Shown here: one piece after another, positions 23,040 to 33,107 of the stretch | Position numbering within the stretch: the stretch's first letter is position 1 | How the letters are laid out: each line of letters begins with the position of its first letter | DNA from: Rheinheimera sp. | GTDB lineage: Bacteria; Pseudomonadota; Gammaproteobacteria; Enterobacterales; Alteromonadaceae | Assembly (NCBI GenBank): GCA_003543135.1 | Contig: DPJG01000023.1 | Location: 248,001 to 312,000 of the forward strand | Direction of reading: 5' to 3' | DNA: 64,000 nt | The notes under the pieces: model-generated | Database searches by the model: none | The model's input: only the letters and a program-made list of their open reading frames with translations | Told to the model about the DNA's origin: nothing | Made by a program: the position numbers and the translations under genes

Positions 23040-24864
23040 GCAGATGTTCCTCAGTAGTAAAGAGGCTGCAAGCGCCCTGCTCTGCGCCTGTCAGCACGGT
23101 ACGCAGGCCACCGAAAATCTCCCGGCCCATACCGTAATAACTGTCCGACATATCGCGGGTGGCAAATTCACGTTTGGCCAGCTCTTCGTCTGACACCAAC
23201 AGCTGCAATACACCGGTTTCACCATCAACCAGCATCATATCGCCGGTCTGAATTTTGGCGATCATGCCACCTTCAATGGCTTCAGGCGTCACATGAATAG
23301 CAGCAGGCACCTTGCCTGATGCACCCGACATCCGGCCATCTGTCACCAGCGCCACGTGATAACCACGGTCCTGCAACACCCCAAGCGGTGGCGTCAGTTT
23401 ATGCAGCTCTGGCATACCACAGGCTTTTGGCCCCTGGAAACGCACCACGACCACACAATCTTTATCAAGCTCGCCCGCTTTAAAAGCAGCGTCCAGTTCG
23501 TGCTGACTGGAGAACACCACAGCCGGGCCTTTCACCACTTCTGTGCCAGGACGCAAAGCCGAGGTTTTAATCACACCACGGCCAACATTGCCCGACAGTA
23601 CCTGCAAACCACCATGATCTTTAAAGGGTTTGGCGGCAGAGGTTAATACTGTTTCATCAGAAGATGCTGTTGGGCCATCCACCCATACCAGCTGACCGTC
23701 CTGTAATACCGGCACCTGGGTGTAACGGCGCAGGCCAAAACCGGCAACAGTGTTGACGTCTTCATGCAGTAGTCCTGCGTCCAAAAGCTCTTTCATCAGA
23801 TAAGCCATACCACCGGCCTGCTGGAAGTGGTTGATATCGGCCTGACCGTTTGGATAAATTTTGGTAAGCAGCGGCGTGGCGTTGGATAAATCGGCAAAGT
23901 CGTCCCAGTTCACAATAAAACCGGCAGAACGCGCCACGGCTACTAAGTGCATGGTGTGGTTGGTCGAGCCGCCTGTTGCCAGCAAACCGACAATACCATT
24001 CACTACGGCTTTGGCATCCACAATATGACCAATCGGCATATAGTCGGCGCCTAAATCTGTTAAACGGGTGACCTGACGGGCCGCCGCTTTGGTCAACTCG
24101 TCACGCAGTGGTGTACCAGGGTTCACAAAAGACGAGCCTGGTAAATGCAGTCCCATCATTTCCACCACCAGCTGATTAGAGTTGGCAGTACCATAAAAAG
24201 TACAGGTGCCGGCGCTGTGGTAAGAGGCTGATTCTGATTCCAGCAGCTCTTCTTTGCCGACTTTGCCTTCAGCAAACAGCTGACGCACCCTGGCTTTTTC
24301 TTTATTTGGAATACCGGATGGCATTGGACCTGCCGGTACAAACACAAAAGGTAGATGACCAAAACTTAATGCCGCCATTAATAAACCCGGCACAATTTTG
24401 TCGCAAATACCCAGCATTAAACCGCCATCAAACATATTGTGTGACAGGCCCACTGCAGCTGACATGGCAATAATGTCGCGGCTTAATAAACTCAGCTCCA
24501 TGCCTGGCTGGCCCTGGGTGACACCATCACACATGGCAGGCACACCACCGGCAAATTGCGCTACAGAACCAACTTCGGCCACCGCTTTTTTAATCAGCGC
24601 CGGATAGGTTTCATAGGGCTGATGCGCCGATAACATATCGTTGTAACTGGAAATAATACCGATATTGGCTTTGGTCAGACTGCGTAAATCCGCTTTTTCC
24701 TGCTTGTTACAAGCGGCAAAACCATGTGCCAGATTGCCACAAGCCAGGGCGCCCCGGTGTGGGCCTTTGGCTCGGGCCTGTTCAATTCTGCTCAGATAAA
24801 TTGCCCGTGATTTTTCACTGCGGGCGATGATCCTGTCTGTAACTTGCTGGATAACCGGATGCAT
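23032..24864 (-). CDS. edd: 6-Phosphogluconate dehydratase
   Basis: A 610-residue IlvD/Edd dehydratase that makes KDPG from 6-phosphogluconate. Iron-sulfur and family landmarks are present: [29 protein letters not shown] and [11 protein letters not shown], with [13 protein letters not shown] toward the C-terminus. AGAGG precedes the ATG. Eight bases separate it from pgl upstream, and it overlaps glk downstream. Confidence 0.96.
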   Translation of the reverse strand: MHPVIQQVTDRIIARSEKSRAIYLSRIEQARAKGPHRGALACGNLAHGFAACNKQEKADLRSLTKANIGIISSYNDMLSAHQPYETYPALIKKAVAEVGSVAQFAGGVPAMCDGVTQGQPGMELSLLSRDIIAMSAAVGLSHNMFDGGLMLGICDKIVPGLLMAALSFGHLPFVFVPAGPMPSGIPNKEKARVRQLFAEGKVGKEELLESESASYHSAGTCTFYGTANSNQLVVEMMGLHLPGSSFVNPGTPLRDELTKAAARQVTRLTDLGADYMPIGHIVDAKAVVNGIVGLLATGGSTNHTMHLVAVARSAGFIVNWDDFADLSNATPLLTKIYPNGQADINHFQQAGGMAYLMKELLDAGLLHEDVNTVAGFGLRRYTQVPVLQDGQLVWVDGPTASSDETVLTSAAKPFKDHGGLQVLSGNVGRGVIKTSALRPGTEVVKGPAVVFSSQHELDAAFKAGELDKDCVVVVRFQGPKACGMPELHKLTPPLGVLQDRGYHVALVTDGRMSGASGKVPAAIHVTPEAIEGGMIAKIQTGDMMLVDGETGVLQLLVSDEELAKREFATRDMSDSYYGMGREIFGGLRTVLTGAEQGACSLFTTEEHLHG

Positions 24865-24872
24865 GTTGACCT

Positions 24873-25562
24873 CTACTTGGCTGCAAACATCACTGATATT
24901 TGAGGATCAGTGTGGTGTAAAAAGGCACGGATTGGCATCGCCAATTCGTCGTGGCTGGCCATCGCTTGTTCCAGCACTTTGAGCTTGGACTCGCCCACCA
25001 GGTGCAAAAACAAAAAACGGCTGTTCAGTAATCTTGTTTTACTCAAAGAAATACGCTGATAAGGTGCTGTTGCCGGATTCACCGCCAACAGTGCCGGTGC
25101 ATCCGCTGCCATACCGGCCTGCACTTCCTGACTGCATGGGAATAACGAAGCGGTATGACCATCTTCGCCCATGCCCAGGATCACGGCATCAAAAGTAGGT
25201 AAATCCGCAACTCTTTTTAAAAGCTCCGGCACTGCCAGTTCAGCTTTATCAAAAGGCGCGTACAAACTGATAAAAGCGGCTTGAGCAGCTTTGTGTTGCA
25301 ACAAACTGGCCTTCACCAGCCGCTCATTACTGTCGGCTTCGCTGTCTGGTAAAAATCTGTCATCAGCCAAAGTAATAGTCACTTTTGACCAGTCGATATC
25401 AGCCTGACTTAACTTTTGAAACAGCGCCTGAGGTGTACGACCACCGGACACCACTAAATACGCCCGACCCCGCTTGGCAATAGCGTCGGACAAAATGTCA
25501 GTAAGGCGTTTGGCAAATGTTTGATTCAGCTCATCTGAGCTTGTAAAAGTATTCAGCTGCAT
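24873..25562 (-). CDS. pgl: 6-Phosphogluconolactonase
   Basis: A 229-residue DevB/SOL-type lactonase hydrolysing 6-phosphogluconolactone. Landmarks are [15 protein letters not shown], the active-site strand [19 protein letters not shown] and [13 protein letters not shown]. The ATG at 25562 starts one base after the zwf stop, so I prefer it over an upstream in-frame codon inside zwf. Confidence 0.93.
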   Translation of the reverse strand: MQLNTFTSSDELNQTFAKRLTDILSDAIAKRGRAYLVVSGGRTPQALFQKLSQADIDWSKVTITLADDRFLPDSEADSNERLVKASLLQHKAAQAAFISLYAPFDKAELAVPELLKRVADLPTFDAVILGMGEDGHTASLFPCSQEVQAGMAADAPALLAVNPATAPYQRISLSKTRLLNSRFLFLHLVGESKLKVLEQAMASHDELAMPIRAFLHHTDPQISVMFAAK

Positions 25563-25563
25563 C

Positions 25564-27036
25564 TTATTCGTCCCAGTTTCTGTCATCGCGGGCTAATAAT
25601 GAGATAGCAGCAACAGGGCCCCAGGTTCCGGCCTGATAAGATTTTGGTGGTTCGTTATTGACACGCCAGGCGTCCAGAATTCCGTCCACCCATTTCCAGG
25701 CTTGTTCCACTTCATCACGACGGACAAAGAGGTATTGATTGCCAAGCATAGCTTCGAGCAACAAACGCTCGTAAGCATCGGCAATCCGCTGGGCTTTAAA
25801 GGTTTCGTCAAAACTTAAATCCAGCTTGCTTTGTTGCAACTGCATGGTTTCGCCAAGGCCAGGAATTTTATTCATGATCTGAATTTCCACGCCTTCGTCC
25901 GGCTGCAAACGGATAATGAGTTTATTGGCCGGCAGCTGTTTATAAGTTTCATGGAAAATATTGTGTGGCTGAGGTTTAAAACAAATCACCACTTCTGACA
26001 CTTTATTTGGCATCCGTTTACCGGTACGCAGGTAAAACGGCACACCGGCCCAGCGCCAGTTGTCGATATCCACTTTAATAGCGACAAAAGTTTCGGTTTT
26101 GCTGTTCGGTCTGGCGTCTTCTTCTTCCAGATAACCAGGCACGGCTTTGCCGCCAACAAAACCAGCGCTGTATTGACCGCGCACCGTTTTTTCCTGCACG
26201 TTTTGCAAGTTAATTGGCCGCAGCGCTTTTAGTACTTTTAATTTTTCGTCGCGGATACTGTCAGCATCCAGACTGGCTGGCGGTTCCATCGCAATTAAAG
26301 ACAGCACCTGTAATAAGTGGTTTTGCACCATGTCGCGCATTTGACCGGCGTCGTCGTAATAACCCCAGCGCCCTTCCACACCTACTTCTTCGGCCACGGA
26401 AATCTGCACATGATCAATAGCGTTGTGGTCCCAGTTTGAGGCAAAAATGGCATTGGCAAAACGCAACGCCAGCAGGTTCAGCACTGTTTCTTTACCAAGG
26501 TAATGGTCAATGCGGTAAATCTGCGATTCTTTAAAATACTTCGCCACTTCGTCATTAATCACTTTGGACGACTCAAGGCAATGACCAATGGGTTTTTCCA
26601 GCACTACGCGGGATGGTTGTTTGGACAAACCGGCGGAATCCAGGCCTTTACAGATATGGCCAAATAACGAAGGCGCGGTGGCAAAATAACTGACCGGAAT
26701 GCGGTTTTTAATGTCGGTAACGGCTTTTAACTTGATGTAATCCTGCTCTTGCGACAAATCAATTTGTACATATTGCAGTTTGGCTTTTAACCTTGCCCAA
26801 ACCTCAGGCACCAGCGGCTCTTTTACAAATTTCTGTAAGTTAGTTTCAACAACTTCAATATAAGCATCCAGCGTCAGCGCGTCGCGGGCAACACCGGTGA
26901 TCCGGCTGTCTGCATGTAAAAGTCCAGCCATTTCCAGCTGATACAAAGCAGGTAAAAGTTTACGACGGGCTAAATCCCCTTTGGTGCCGAACAGAATAAG
27001 ATCACAGGCTTTATTCGAGTGTGCTGCTGTTGTCAT
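25564..27036 (-). CDS. zwf: Glucose-6-phosphate 1-dehydrogenase
   Basis: A 490-residue NADP-dependent dehydrogenase and first gene of the operon. The nucleotide motif FGTKGDLARRKLLP is at the N-terminus and the active-site RIDHYLGKE with the catalytic histidine is near residue 180. The usual GASGDLA is GTKGDLA here. The ATG at 27036 has AAGGG seven bases upstream; the frame to 27081 runs into the leader. It is divergent from hexR across a 267-base region with HexR-like palindromes. Confidence 0.96.
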   Translation of the reverse strand: MTTAAHSNKACDLILFGTKGDLARRKLLPALYQLEMAGLLHADSRITGVARDALTLDAYIEVVETNLQKFVKEPLVPEVWARLKAKLQYVQIDLSQEQDYIKLKAVTDIKNRIPVSYFATAPSLFGHICKGLDSAGLSKQPSRVVLEKPIGHCLESSKVINDEVAKYFKESQIYRIDHYLGKETVLNLLALRFANAIFASNWDHNAIDHVQISVAEEVGVEGRWGYYDDAGQMRDMVQNHLLQVLSLIAMEPPASLDADSIRDEKLKVLKALRPINLQNVQEKTVRGQYSAGFVGGKAVPGYLEEEDARPNSKTETFVAIKVDIDNWRWAGVPFYLRTGKRMPNKVSEVVICFKPQPHNIFHETYKQLPANKLIIRLQPDEGVEIQIMNKIPGLGETMQLQQSKLDLSFDETFKAQRIADAYERLLLEAMLGNQYLFVRRDEVEQAWKWVDGILDAWRVNNEPPKSYQAGTWGPVAAISLLARDDRNWDE

Positions 27037-27079
27037 GCGCTGACCCTTGATTAGATGTAATTTTACAACACTTAACCGC

Positions 27080-27108
27080 ATACTAGCGAAGTGTCTGGCG
27101 GTTGTAAA
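27080..27108 (-). promoter_or_regulatory. zwf operon promoter
   Basis: Read on the minus strand: TTTACA at 27108-27103, a 17-base spacer, TAGTAT at 27085-27080. This would start transcription about 36 bases before the zwf ATG. The HexR palindrome lies directly upstream of the -35. Confidence 0.6.
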
Positions 27109-27116
27109 CCGGATAA

Positions 27117-27135
27117 GTTGTAATTTAATTACAAC
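27117..27135. promoter_or_regulatory. HexR operator, zwf/hexR intergenic
   Basis: GTTGTAATTTAATTACAAC is a perfect palindrome (extending two more bases each way) and matches the HexR consensus known from Shewanella (TGTAATNNAATTACA type). Confidence 0.8.
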
Positions 27136-27239
27136 TTCCTTAAAGTTTTGACGTAGCCTATATCTTAAGGCAGTCTTTACGATGTATCATTAAATTCGTT
27201 GTAAGTTTATCACTTTTGTTGTTACTGCCCCGGTTGGGC

Positions 27240-27255
27240 TACAAAATTAATTACA
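27240..27255. promoter_or_regulatory. Second, imperfect HexR-like site
   Basis: TACAAAATTAATTACA keeps one perfect half-site and lies 48 bases before the hexR start, a position suited to autoregulation. Confidence 0.4.
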
Positions 27256-27303
27256 AAATCAATCCAGGGCCGCCAGGGTCTGTGTCAGAGCAGGAAATAT
27301 CGG

Positions 27304-28155
27304 ATGAATGTGCTGGAAAAAATCGTAAATAGTGTCAACAGCTTCAGTAAATCAGAGCGTAAAGTTGCAGATGTCATTCTGGCCAATCCGCAAACCACTA
27401 TTCATAGCAGTATTGCGGCTTTGGCTAAAATGGCCGATGTGTCTGAACCTACCGTCAACCGCTTTTGCCGCCGGCTGGATACCAAAGGTTTTCCGGATTT
27501 TAAACTGCATCTGGCACAAAGCCTGGCCAACGGTACGCCTTATGTAAACCGTCATGTCGAAGAAGACGACGGCCCTGAGGCTTACACAGCCAAAATTTTT
27601 GAATCAACGATGGCAGCATTGGATGCTGCGCGCCAAAACGTTGATATTAATACCATTAACCGTGCTGTTGATGTGTTAACCCAGGCGAAAAAGATCTCCT
27701 TTTTTGGCCTGGGAGCATCCGCTTCGGTTGCCCATGACGCCCAGAACAAATTTTTCCGTTTTAATGTGCCCGTGGTATGTTTTGACGACATCGTGATGCA
27801 GCGTATGAGCGCTATTAACAGCAGCGAAGGTGATGTAGTGGTGTGTATTTCCCACACTGGCCGCACCAAAAACCTTTGTGATATTGCCGCTATCGCACGC
27901 GAGAACGACGCCACTGTGATAGGCATTACCGCTTATGACAGCCCGCTTGCCAAAGAATGTACTTTGGTGTTGTCACTGGATGTTCCGGAAGACACTGATA
28001 TGTATATGCCGATGGCGTCACGCGTAGCGCAGCTGGTGCTGATTGATATTCTGGCCACAGGTTTTACCTTACGCCGCGGCACAAAATTCCGTGAAAACTT
28101 AAAGAAAGTAAAAGACAGTTTGCGCGGTTCCCGTTTTGAAAAGAAAGATTTTTAA
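27304..28155 (+). CDS. hexR: HexR, RpiR-family transcriptional regulator
   Basis: A 283-residue regulator with an N-terminal helix-turn-helix (AALAKMADVSEPTVNRFCRRL, residues 40-60) and a C-terminal SIS sugar-phosphate domain (120-260; FFGLGASASVAHDAQ, CISHTGRTKN). In relatives HexR releases DNA on binding KDPG and controls Entner-Doudoroff and other central carbon genes. Its gene is divergent from the operon it should control and is followed by pykA with its own site. AGGA precedes the ATG by eight bases. Confidence 0.94.
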   Translation: MNVLEKIVNSVNSFSKSERKVADVILANPQTTIHSSIAALAKMADVSEPTVNRFCRRLDTKGFPDFKLHLAQSLANGTPYVNRHVEEDDGPEAYTAKIFESTMAALDAARQNVDINTINRAVDVLTQAKKISFFGLGASASVAHDAQNKFFRFNVPVVCFDDIVMQRMSAINSSEGDVVVCISHTGRTKNLCDIAAIARENDATVIGITAYDSPLAKECTLVLSLDVPEDTDMYMPMASRVAQLVLIDILATGFTLRRGTKFRENLKKVKDSLRGSRFEKKDF

Positions 28156-28217
28156 CCGGTCTCTGGCGCAGGCAACTGCGCCTACCTGTAAGTTTTCTCC
28201 AAATTCACGCTATATTC

Positions 28218-28232
28218 TGTAATTAAATTACA
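28218..28232. promoter_or_regulatory. HexR operator upstream of pykA
   Basis: TGTAATTAAATTACA, a perfect 15-base palindrome identical in form to the published HexR motif, 66 bases before the pykA ATG. Confidence 0.85.
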
Positions 28233-28298
28233 TTACACTGTCAGCATCACCGCCAGGGTCCACTGGCGGGCATGCACATCAACAGGCAGGAGCAGCAC

Positions 28299-29735
28299 AT
28301 GCCAAGAAGAACCAAAATAGTTGCCACCTTAGGCCCGGCTACTAATACCCAGGCCGCCATTGAAAAACTGATCCTGGCTGGCGCCACCGTCTTTCGTTTT
28401 AACTTTTCGCACGGCAGTGCCGATGATCATATTGAGCGCGCCCGGATGGTTCGTGCCGCCGCAGCAGCCACCAACGCCCACGTTGCCATTTTAGGTGACT
28501 TGCAAGGCCCGAAAATCCGCGTTTCTACCTTTAAAAATGGCAGTGTAGAACTAACTGAAGGCCAGGACTTTGTATTGGATGCCGAACTTGGCAAAGGTTT
28601 GGGCGATGAAACTCAGGTTGGTATCGACTATAAAGAGCTGCCAGGTGATGTACGCCCTGCAGACGTGTTGTTATTAGACGACGGTCGTATTCAGCTGATT
28701 GTTGATAAAGTACAAGGCAGCCGCATTCTGACCAAAGTATCAGTGGCAGGTAAGTTATCCAACAACAAAGGTATTAACAGGTTAGGCGGTGGTTTGTCGG
28801 CACCGGCTCTCACCGACAAAGACAAAGCAGATATCGCGCTGGCATCAAAAATTGATGTGGATTATCTGGCGGTATCTTTTCCGCGTTGTGGTGATGATTT
28901 GCGTCTGGCACGCCAGCTGGCGCGTGATGCCGGCTCAGAAGCTTTAATCGTCTCTAAAGTCGAGCGAGCTGAGGCTGTGGCTGATGACGCTACTTTGGAC
29001 GACATTATCCGCGCCTCTGATGCAGTTATGGTGGCGCGTGGTGATTTGGGTGTAGAAATTGGTGACGCTGAGCTGGTTGGCCAGCAAAAACGTATTATCG
29101 CCCGCTCCCGTCAGCTGAACCGTGTGGTGATCACCGCCACTCAGATGATGGAATCGATGATTGAAAGCCCGATGCCAACCCGTGCTGAAGTGATGGACGT
29201 GGCCAACGCTGTGTTAGATGGTACTGACGCTGTGATGTTATCGGCAGAAACTGCGGCCGGTAAATATCCAACCGAAACAGTCAAAGCTATGGGCCGGGTT
29301 TGTGATGGCGCGGAAAAACATCCAAAAGTGTTGTCATCCAAACACCGGATGGACGTTACTTTTACTGAAATCAGCGAAACTATTGCGCTGTCGGCCATGT
29401 ATGCCGCCAATCATTTAGATGGCATCAAGGCCATTATTGCGTTAACTGAGTCTGGTTATACCGCCAAGCTGATGTCGCGTATCACCTCAGCGCACGCTAT
29501 TTATGCCTTATCGCGCCATGTAAAAACGCTGAATAAAATGGCACTTTACCGTGGTGTTTACCCGGTGTTTTTTGACAGCCACGGCATCAGTAACGATCAC
29601 CTGGCCGATGATGCAGTTGCCGCCGTGAAAAAAGCAGCGGGCTTGAAAACCGGTGATCTGGTGATTTTAACCCATGGCGATGTAATGGAAACCGTAGGTG
29701 CGTCCAACACCTGTAAAATAGTAACTGTTAAATAA
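28299..29735 (+). CDS. pykA: Pyruvate kinase
   Basis: A 478-residue pyruvate kinase, of the PykA (type II) kind judging by its [15 protein letters not shown] start and linkage to hexR. Active-site segments FRFNFSHG, the catalytic lysine region [11 protein letters not shown], and [11 protein letters not shown] are intact, and [14 protein letters not shown] follows. The ATG at 28299 has AGGAG six bases upstream. It produces ATP and pyruvate from PEP, downstream of the Entner-Doudoroff triose. Confidence 0.95.
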   Translation: MPRRTKIVATLGPATNTQAAIEKLILAGATVFRFNFSHGSADDHIERARMVRAAAAATNAHVAILGDLQGPKIRVSTFKNGSVELTEGQDFVLDAELGKGLGDETQVGIDYKELPGDVRPADVLLLDDGRIQLIVDKVQGSRILTKVSVAGKLSNNKGINRLGGGLSAPALTDKDKADIALASKIDVDYLAVSFPRCGDDLRLARQLARDAGSEALIVSKVERAEAVADDATLDDIIRASDAVMVARGDLGVEIGDAELVGQQKRIIARSRQLNRVVITATQMMESMIESPMPTRAEVMDVANAVLDGTDAVMLSAETAAGKYPTETVKAMGRVCDGAEKHPKVLSSKHRMDVTFTEISETIALSAMYAANHLDGIKAIIALTESGYTAKLMSRITSAHAIYALSRHVKTLNKMALYRGVYPVFFDSHGISNDHLADDAVAAVKKAAGLKTGDLVILTHGDVMETVGASNTCKIVTVK

Positions 29736-29752
29736 CACCAACTGTTGATAGT

Positions 29753-29782
29753 AAAAAACCACCGCTTGCGGTGGTTTTTTTT
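29753..29782. terminator. Terminator after pykA
   Basis: AAAAAACCACCGC and GCGGTGGTTTTTTTT pair around a TT turn; strong and flanked on both sides by A- and T-tracts. Confidence 0.92.
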
Positions 29783-29857
29783 CAGCTGCAAATTGTGCAC
29801 TTTACTTTGCCGGTTTCGCCAGACAACAACAACCAGGGAGAGAAAATGCTAAGTCGG

Positions 29858-30805
29858 TTATGCCGCTGCCCTGTCCTGCCGCCACTGTTTGAGCACCGGT
29901 GCCAGCGCTGTGACAGCAGAGCCAAATACCACCAGCACTGCACCCAATACCGCCAGCAAATTCAGTGCTTCAGGCTCAGGTGCGCCCGGCCATAACCAGG
30001 CCGCTAAATTGGCAAATAAAATGGTTAACAATGGCGTAATAGCCAGCACAGCGCTCACTTTAGACGCTTCCCAGTGTTCCAGCGCTTCAGCAAAAGCACC
30101 GTAGGCCACTATGGTGTTTAAACAACAAAACAACAACAAAGCCCAGTGTAATAACGACAACTCAAACACCGGAGTGATATCTATGACAGGTAAAAAGCAC
30201 AAAGCGCCTGCCACATAAATAAAAGCCATAATTTGTTGCGAGTTAAAATGCATCAGCAACTGCTTTTGCGCTAAGGCATAAGCGGCCCAGGTAAAAGCAG
30301 CGATGATCACCAACAAAATGCCAAAGCTGTCCTGACCAAGCTGTGTCACTAACAACAATAATCTGTCATTAAAAAACAACAACAAACCAGCCACCAGCGT
30401 GGCGGCGCCAATTTTTTGCCATAACAACAAATGTTCGCGGAAAATAAAAATTCCGCCGAGCATCATCAAAAACGGCGCCAGCTGAATCACCACCTGCGCC
30501 GTCTCGGCGGTCAACAAATTAAGCCCCATCAAATACAAAATGTAATTGGACAACAAACCGGCAACAGCGATCAGCATCAGGGTGCGCGCTTTGCCTTTGA
30601 GTTTGCCAAGCTTAGGTAAATTCTGTTGTTTCCACAGCACCAGCACCACAAAAATGGCCGCCACTAAAAAGCGCACCCAGGTAATGGTATTGGCGGAAAG
30701 TTCTGTCAGCACAACTTTTAGTGCTATGGGTAACATGCCCCATAACACTGCGGTGGTCAGCGCAAGAATAAAACCGGTCAGGCTTTTGCCCGATGCTTGA
30801 TGCAT
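29858..30805 (-). CDS. EamA-family (DMT) membrane transporter
   Basis: A 315-residue protein with ten membrane segments in two EamA halves (LTGFILALTTAVLWGMLPIA at the N-terminus; second repeat from about residue 165). AGGAT lies six bases before the ATG. It is convergent with pykA and divergent from pfkA. It is a different subfamily from the EamA protein at 18.6-19.6 kb. The substrate is unknown. Confidence 0.83.
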   Translation of the reverse strand: MHQASGKSLTGFILALTTAVLWGMLPIALKVVLTELSANTITWVRFLVAAIFVVLVLWKQQNLPKLGKLKGKARTLMLIAVAGLLSNYILYLMGLNLLTAETAQVVIQLAPFLMMLGGIFIFREHLLLWQKIGAATLVAGLLLFFNDRLLLLVTQLGQDSFGILLVIIAAFTWAAYALAQKQLLMHFNSQQIMAFIYVAGALCFLPVIDITPVFELSLLHWALLLFCCLNTIVAYGAFAEALEHWEASKVSAVLAITPLLTILFANLAAWLWPGAPEPEALNLLAVLGAVLVVFGSAVTALAPVLKQWRQDRAAA

Positions 30806-31037
30806 AACTTAATCCTAAGAATTCAGGTACAACTGCAGGAGCGCTATTTTCGCTGTTTTTTGCTGTGCTGTCGCGGCTTTTTCGTCAAAGCCGCTGCCTT
30901 TGCGCTGAAACACAACTTAACTAACTTCTTGCTGATTTTTGTGTTGCATCAATAACCTTGTGCTGACATAGGTGCATAATCAATAGCTATGCTTGTTTAT
31001 CACCAAGCACTTTTGCCCACCCATTTTGGAGCAATAT

Positions 31038-32048
31038 ATGACACAAAACATAAAACGGATCGGCATTTTAACTTCAGGTGGCGACGCTCCCGGTATGAAT
31101 GCAGCATTAAGAGCCGTGGTGCTGAGTGCCGAAGCTGCCGGCGTTGAAGTGATAGGTTTTCGCCATGGTTTTAATGGCATTTATCAACAGGACTACATCA
31201 GGCTGGAAAAAGCCGATGTGCTGCATATTATCCAGCTGGGGGGCACCATTTTGAAAAGTGCACGCTGTAAACAGCTGCAACAACCTGACGGCGCAGCGCA
31301 GGCAGCCGATATTTTGCATCAGCTTTCTATTGATGCGCTGATCGTCATTGGTGGTGATGGCAGTTTCCGCGGTTGTCAGGCCATTTCGGCGTTTTATCGT
31401 GGTCAGATTGTTGGTATTCCCGGCACCATCGACAATGATGTGGATGGCACCGACTTTACCATTGGTTTTACCACTGCGCTCGATACCGCACTGGATGCCA
31501 TCGACAAAATCCGTGACACCGCCGATGCCTTTGAACGCACATTTTTAGTGGAAGTGATGGGCCGCCATACCGGTTATCTGGCACTTGCCGCCGGCATTGC
31601 CGGTGGTGCCGAACAAATTATCTGTCCTGAATATGGTGATAAAGTTGATCTAGATGATTTATTACAGGACATCAGTCAGCTAAAGCGGGATTTTGGTGCC
31701 GGCAGTTACATCATAGTGATGGCAGAAACTATGTATCCGGCCGGCGCCCAGGCATTGGCGGCAGAAATAACCGCCCGCTCCGGCACTGAATGCCGCGCCT
31801 GTGTGTTAGGACACTTACAACGTGGCGGCAGTCCGGTGGGTTCAGACCGGATTTTAGCCACCAAACTTGGCGCCTTTGCGATTGAACAACTGCTTGAAGG
31901 CAATGCCCATATGATGATGGCGGGCGAACAGGCTGGGCAGGCAGTGTTATATCCGCTGGTACTGACCGGTGACAAAAAGAAACGGGCCGATCCGTATTTA
32001 TTACAATGGCAACAGCGCATGCTGCAACAAAGCGAACCCCAAAGTTAA
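31038..32048 (+). CDS. pfkA: 6-Phosphofructokinase, ATP-dependent type
   Basis: A 336-residue PfkA. The first motif ILTSGGDAPGMNAALR, the nucleotide site IGGDGSFRG (Gly rather than Asp after GGD, which favours ATP over pyrophosphate) and the catalytic PGTIDNDVDGTDFTIGF are intact, followed by EVMGRHTGYLA. The ATG at 31038 has TTGGAG upstream; the frame begins at 30993 without support. The usual GTID sequence and length point to the glycolytic enzyme. Its presence means the Embden-Meyerhof route is open beside the Entner-Doudoroff one, which many Alteromonadales lack. Confidence 0.92.
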   Translation: MTQNIKRIGILTSGGDAPGMNAALRAVVLSAEAAGVEVIGFRHGFNGIYQQDYIRLEKADVLHIIQLGGTILKSARCKQLQQPDGAAQAADILHQLSIDALIVIGGDGSFRGCQAISAFYRGQIVGIPGTIDNDVDGTDFTIGFTTALDTALDAIDKIRDTADAFERTFLVEVMGRHTGYLALAAGIAGGAEQIICPEYGDKVDLDDLLQDISQLKRDFGAGSYIIVMAETMYPAGAQALAAEITARSGTECRACVLGHLQRGGSPVGSDRILATKLGAFAIEQLLEGNAHMMMAGEQAGQAVLYPLVLTGDKKKRADPYLLQWQQRMLQQSEPQS

Positions 32049-32195
32049 AGCCGGTAGGCTTTTGTTGCTGTTTCTGTAGTTCGTTTCGGATGCAGCTAAA
32101 AACACCTCTTCGGCCAGGCAAAAACACAATAATATCAATGCAATAGCTTATATCAGCGCTTTACCCTGCCAAAGATCAAAATAGAAAATCAATAC

Positions 32196-32224
32196 AAAAA
32201 AACCGGCATCAAAGCCGGTTTTTT
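32196..32224. terminator. Bidirectional terminator between pfkA and the LytTR regulator
   Basis: AAAAAAACCGGC and GCCGGTTTTTT pair around ATCAAA; between convergent genes. Confidence 0.88.
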
Positions 32225-32279
32225 CCTCTGTAGCGGCCGCATCAGCCACCAGCTACCGCAGGTTATCTACTCCCTTTTT

Positions 32280-33107
32280 TCAGGCGCTAAATACAGTTTT
32301 GACCCTGTCTTTATAGCTGCGGCTAACTTTTACCGCCTGGCCATTGGTCAGCATTAACTGGTGCTCGCCATTAGCCAGCATCTGTAACTTGGCGATGGTG
32401 TTGACGTTGACAATGGCGGAACGATGCACCCGTACAAACTGACGTGGGTCCAGTTCCTGCTCCAGCTCTTTCATGGTGCGCCGTAAAATATGGGTCTGAC
32501 CGTCTTTAGTATGGATACACATATAATCACCGGCGGCGTCTACCCAATCGATATTGAGTACCGGCACCCGGGTAATTTCACCACTGTCTTTAATGCTGAT
32601 GGCTTCAGGGAAACGGTCGTTCATTACCGGCTCTTCCTGATCCAGCCGTTGCAATATTTCGGTAGCATCTTCGCCAGTCAGTTTGGCCACAGCCTGCGCC
32701 AATTGACCTTTGTGTTTATGATCGTCTTTGGCTTCTACAACTTTCAGCAGTTTCTCCACTGCGGCCGCCAGACGCTCGCCTTCGACCGGTTTTAACACAT
32801 AATCGACCGCACTGACTTCAAAGGCGTTTAGCGCATACTGATCAAAAGCAGTCACAAAAATAATATAAGGCAGCTCAATGTTCTGCTGTTGCAGCATTTT
32901 TAACACACCAAAACCATCCAGCTCCGGCATTTCAACATCCAGGAACACCACATCCGGCGCTAAGTCGCGGATAGCTTCAACTGCCGCCAGACCGTTATTA
33001 CACTCAGCCACAACCTGCAGCTCGGCAAAAGCGGCCAAACGCATCAGCATACCTTTGCGGGCCAGGGGCTCATCATCTACAACTACGACTTTAAGCAAGT
33101 TTTTCAT
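32280..33107 (-). CDS. LytTR-type response regulator
   Basis: A 275-residue regulator: receiver domain 5-120 with acidic pocket VVVDDEP and phosphoacceptor Asp57 in VVFLDVEMP, then a LytTR DNA-binding domain from about 170 (DYMCIHTKDGQTHILRRTMK, RQFVRVHRSAIVNV). The ATG at 33107 lies inside the last codons of the kinase gene, giving a 17-base overlap. The region between 120 and 170 is an acidic linker. Its partner is the adjacent kinase; target genes are unknown. Confidence 0.9.
   Translation of the reverse strand: MKNLLKVVVVDDEPLARKGMLMRLAAFAELQVVAECNNGLAAVEAIRDLAPDVVFLDVEMPELDGFGVLKMLQQQNIELPYIIFVTAFDQYALNAFEVSAVDYVLKPVEGERLAAAVEKLLKVVEAKDDHKHKGQLAQAVAKLTGEDATEILQRLDQEEPVMNDRFPEAISIKDSGEITRVPVLNIDWVDAAGDYMCIHTKDGQTHILRRTMKELEQELDPRQFVRVHRSAIVNVNTIAKLQMLANGEHQLMLTNGQAVKVSRSYKDRVKTVFSA

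Noticed and set aside
27056-27067. TGTAATTTTACA in the zwf leader as a HexR site
   Set aside because: The half-sites are too close together compared with the 15-base HexR motif.
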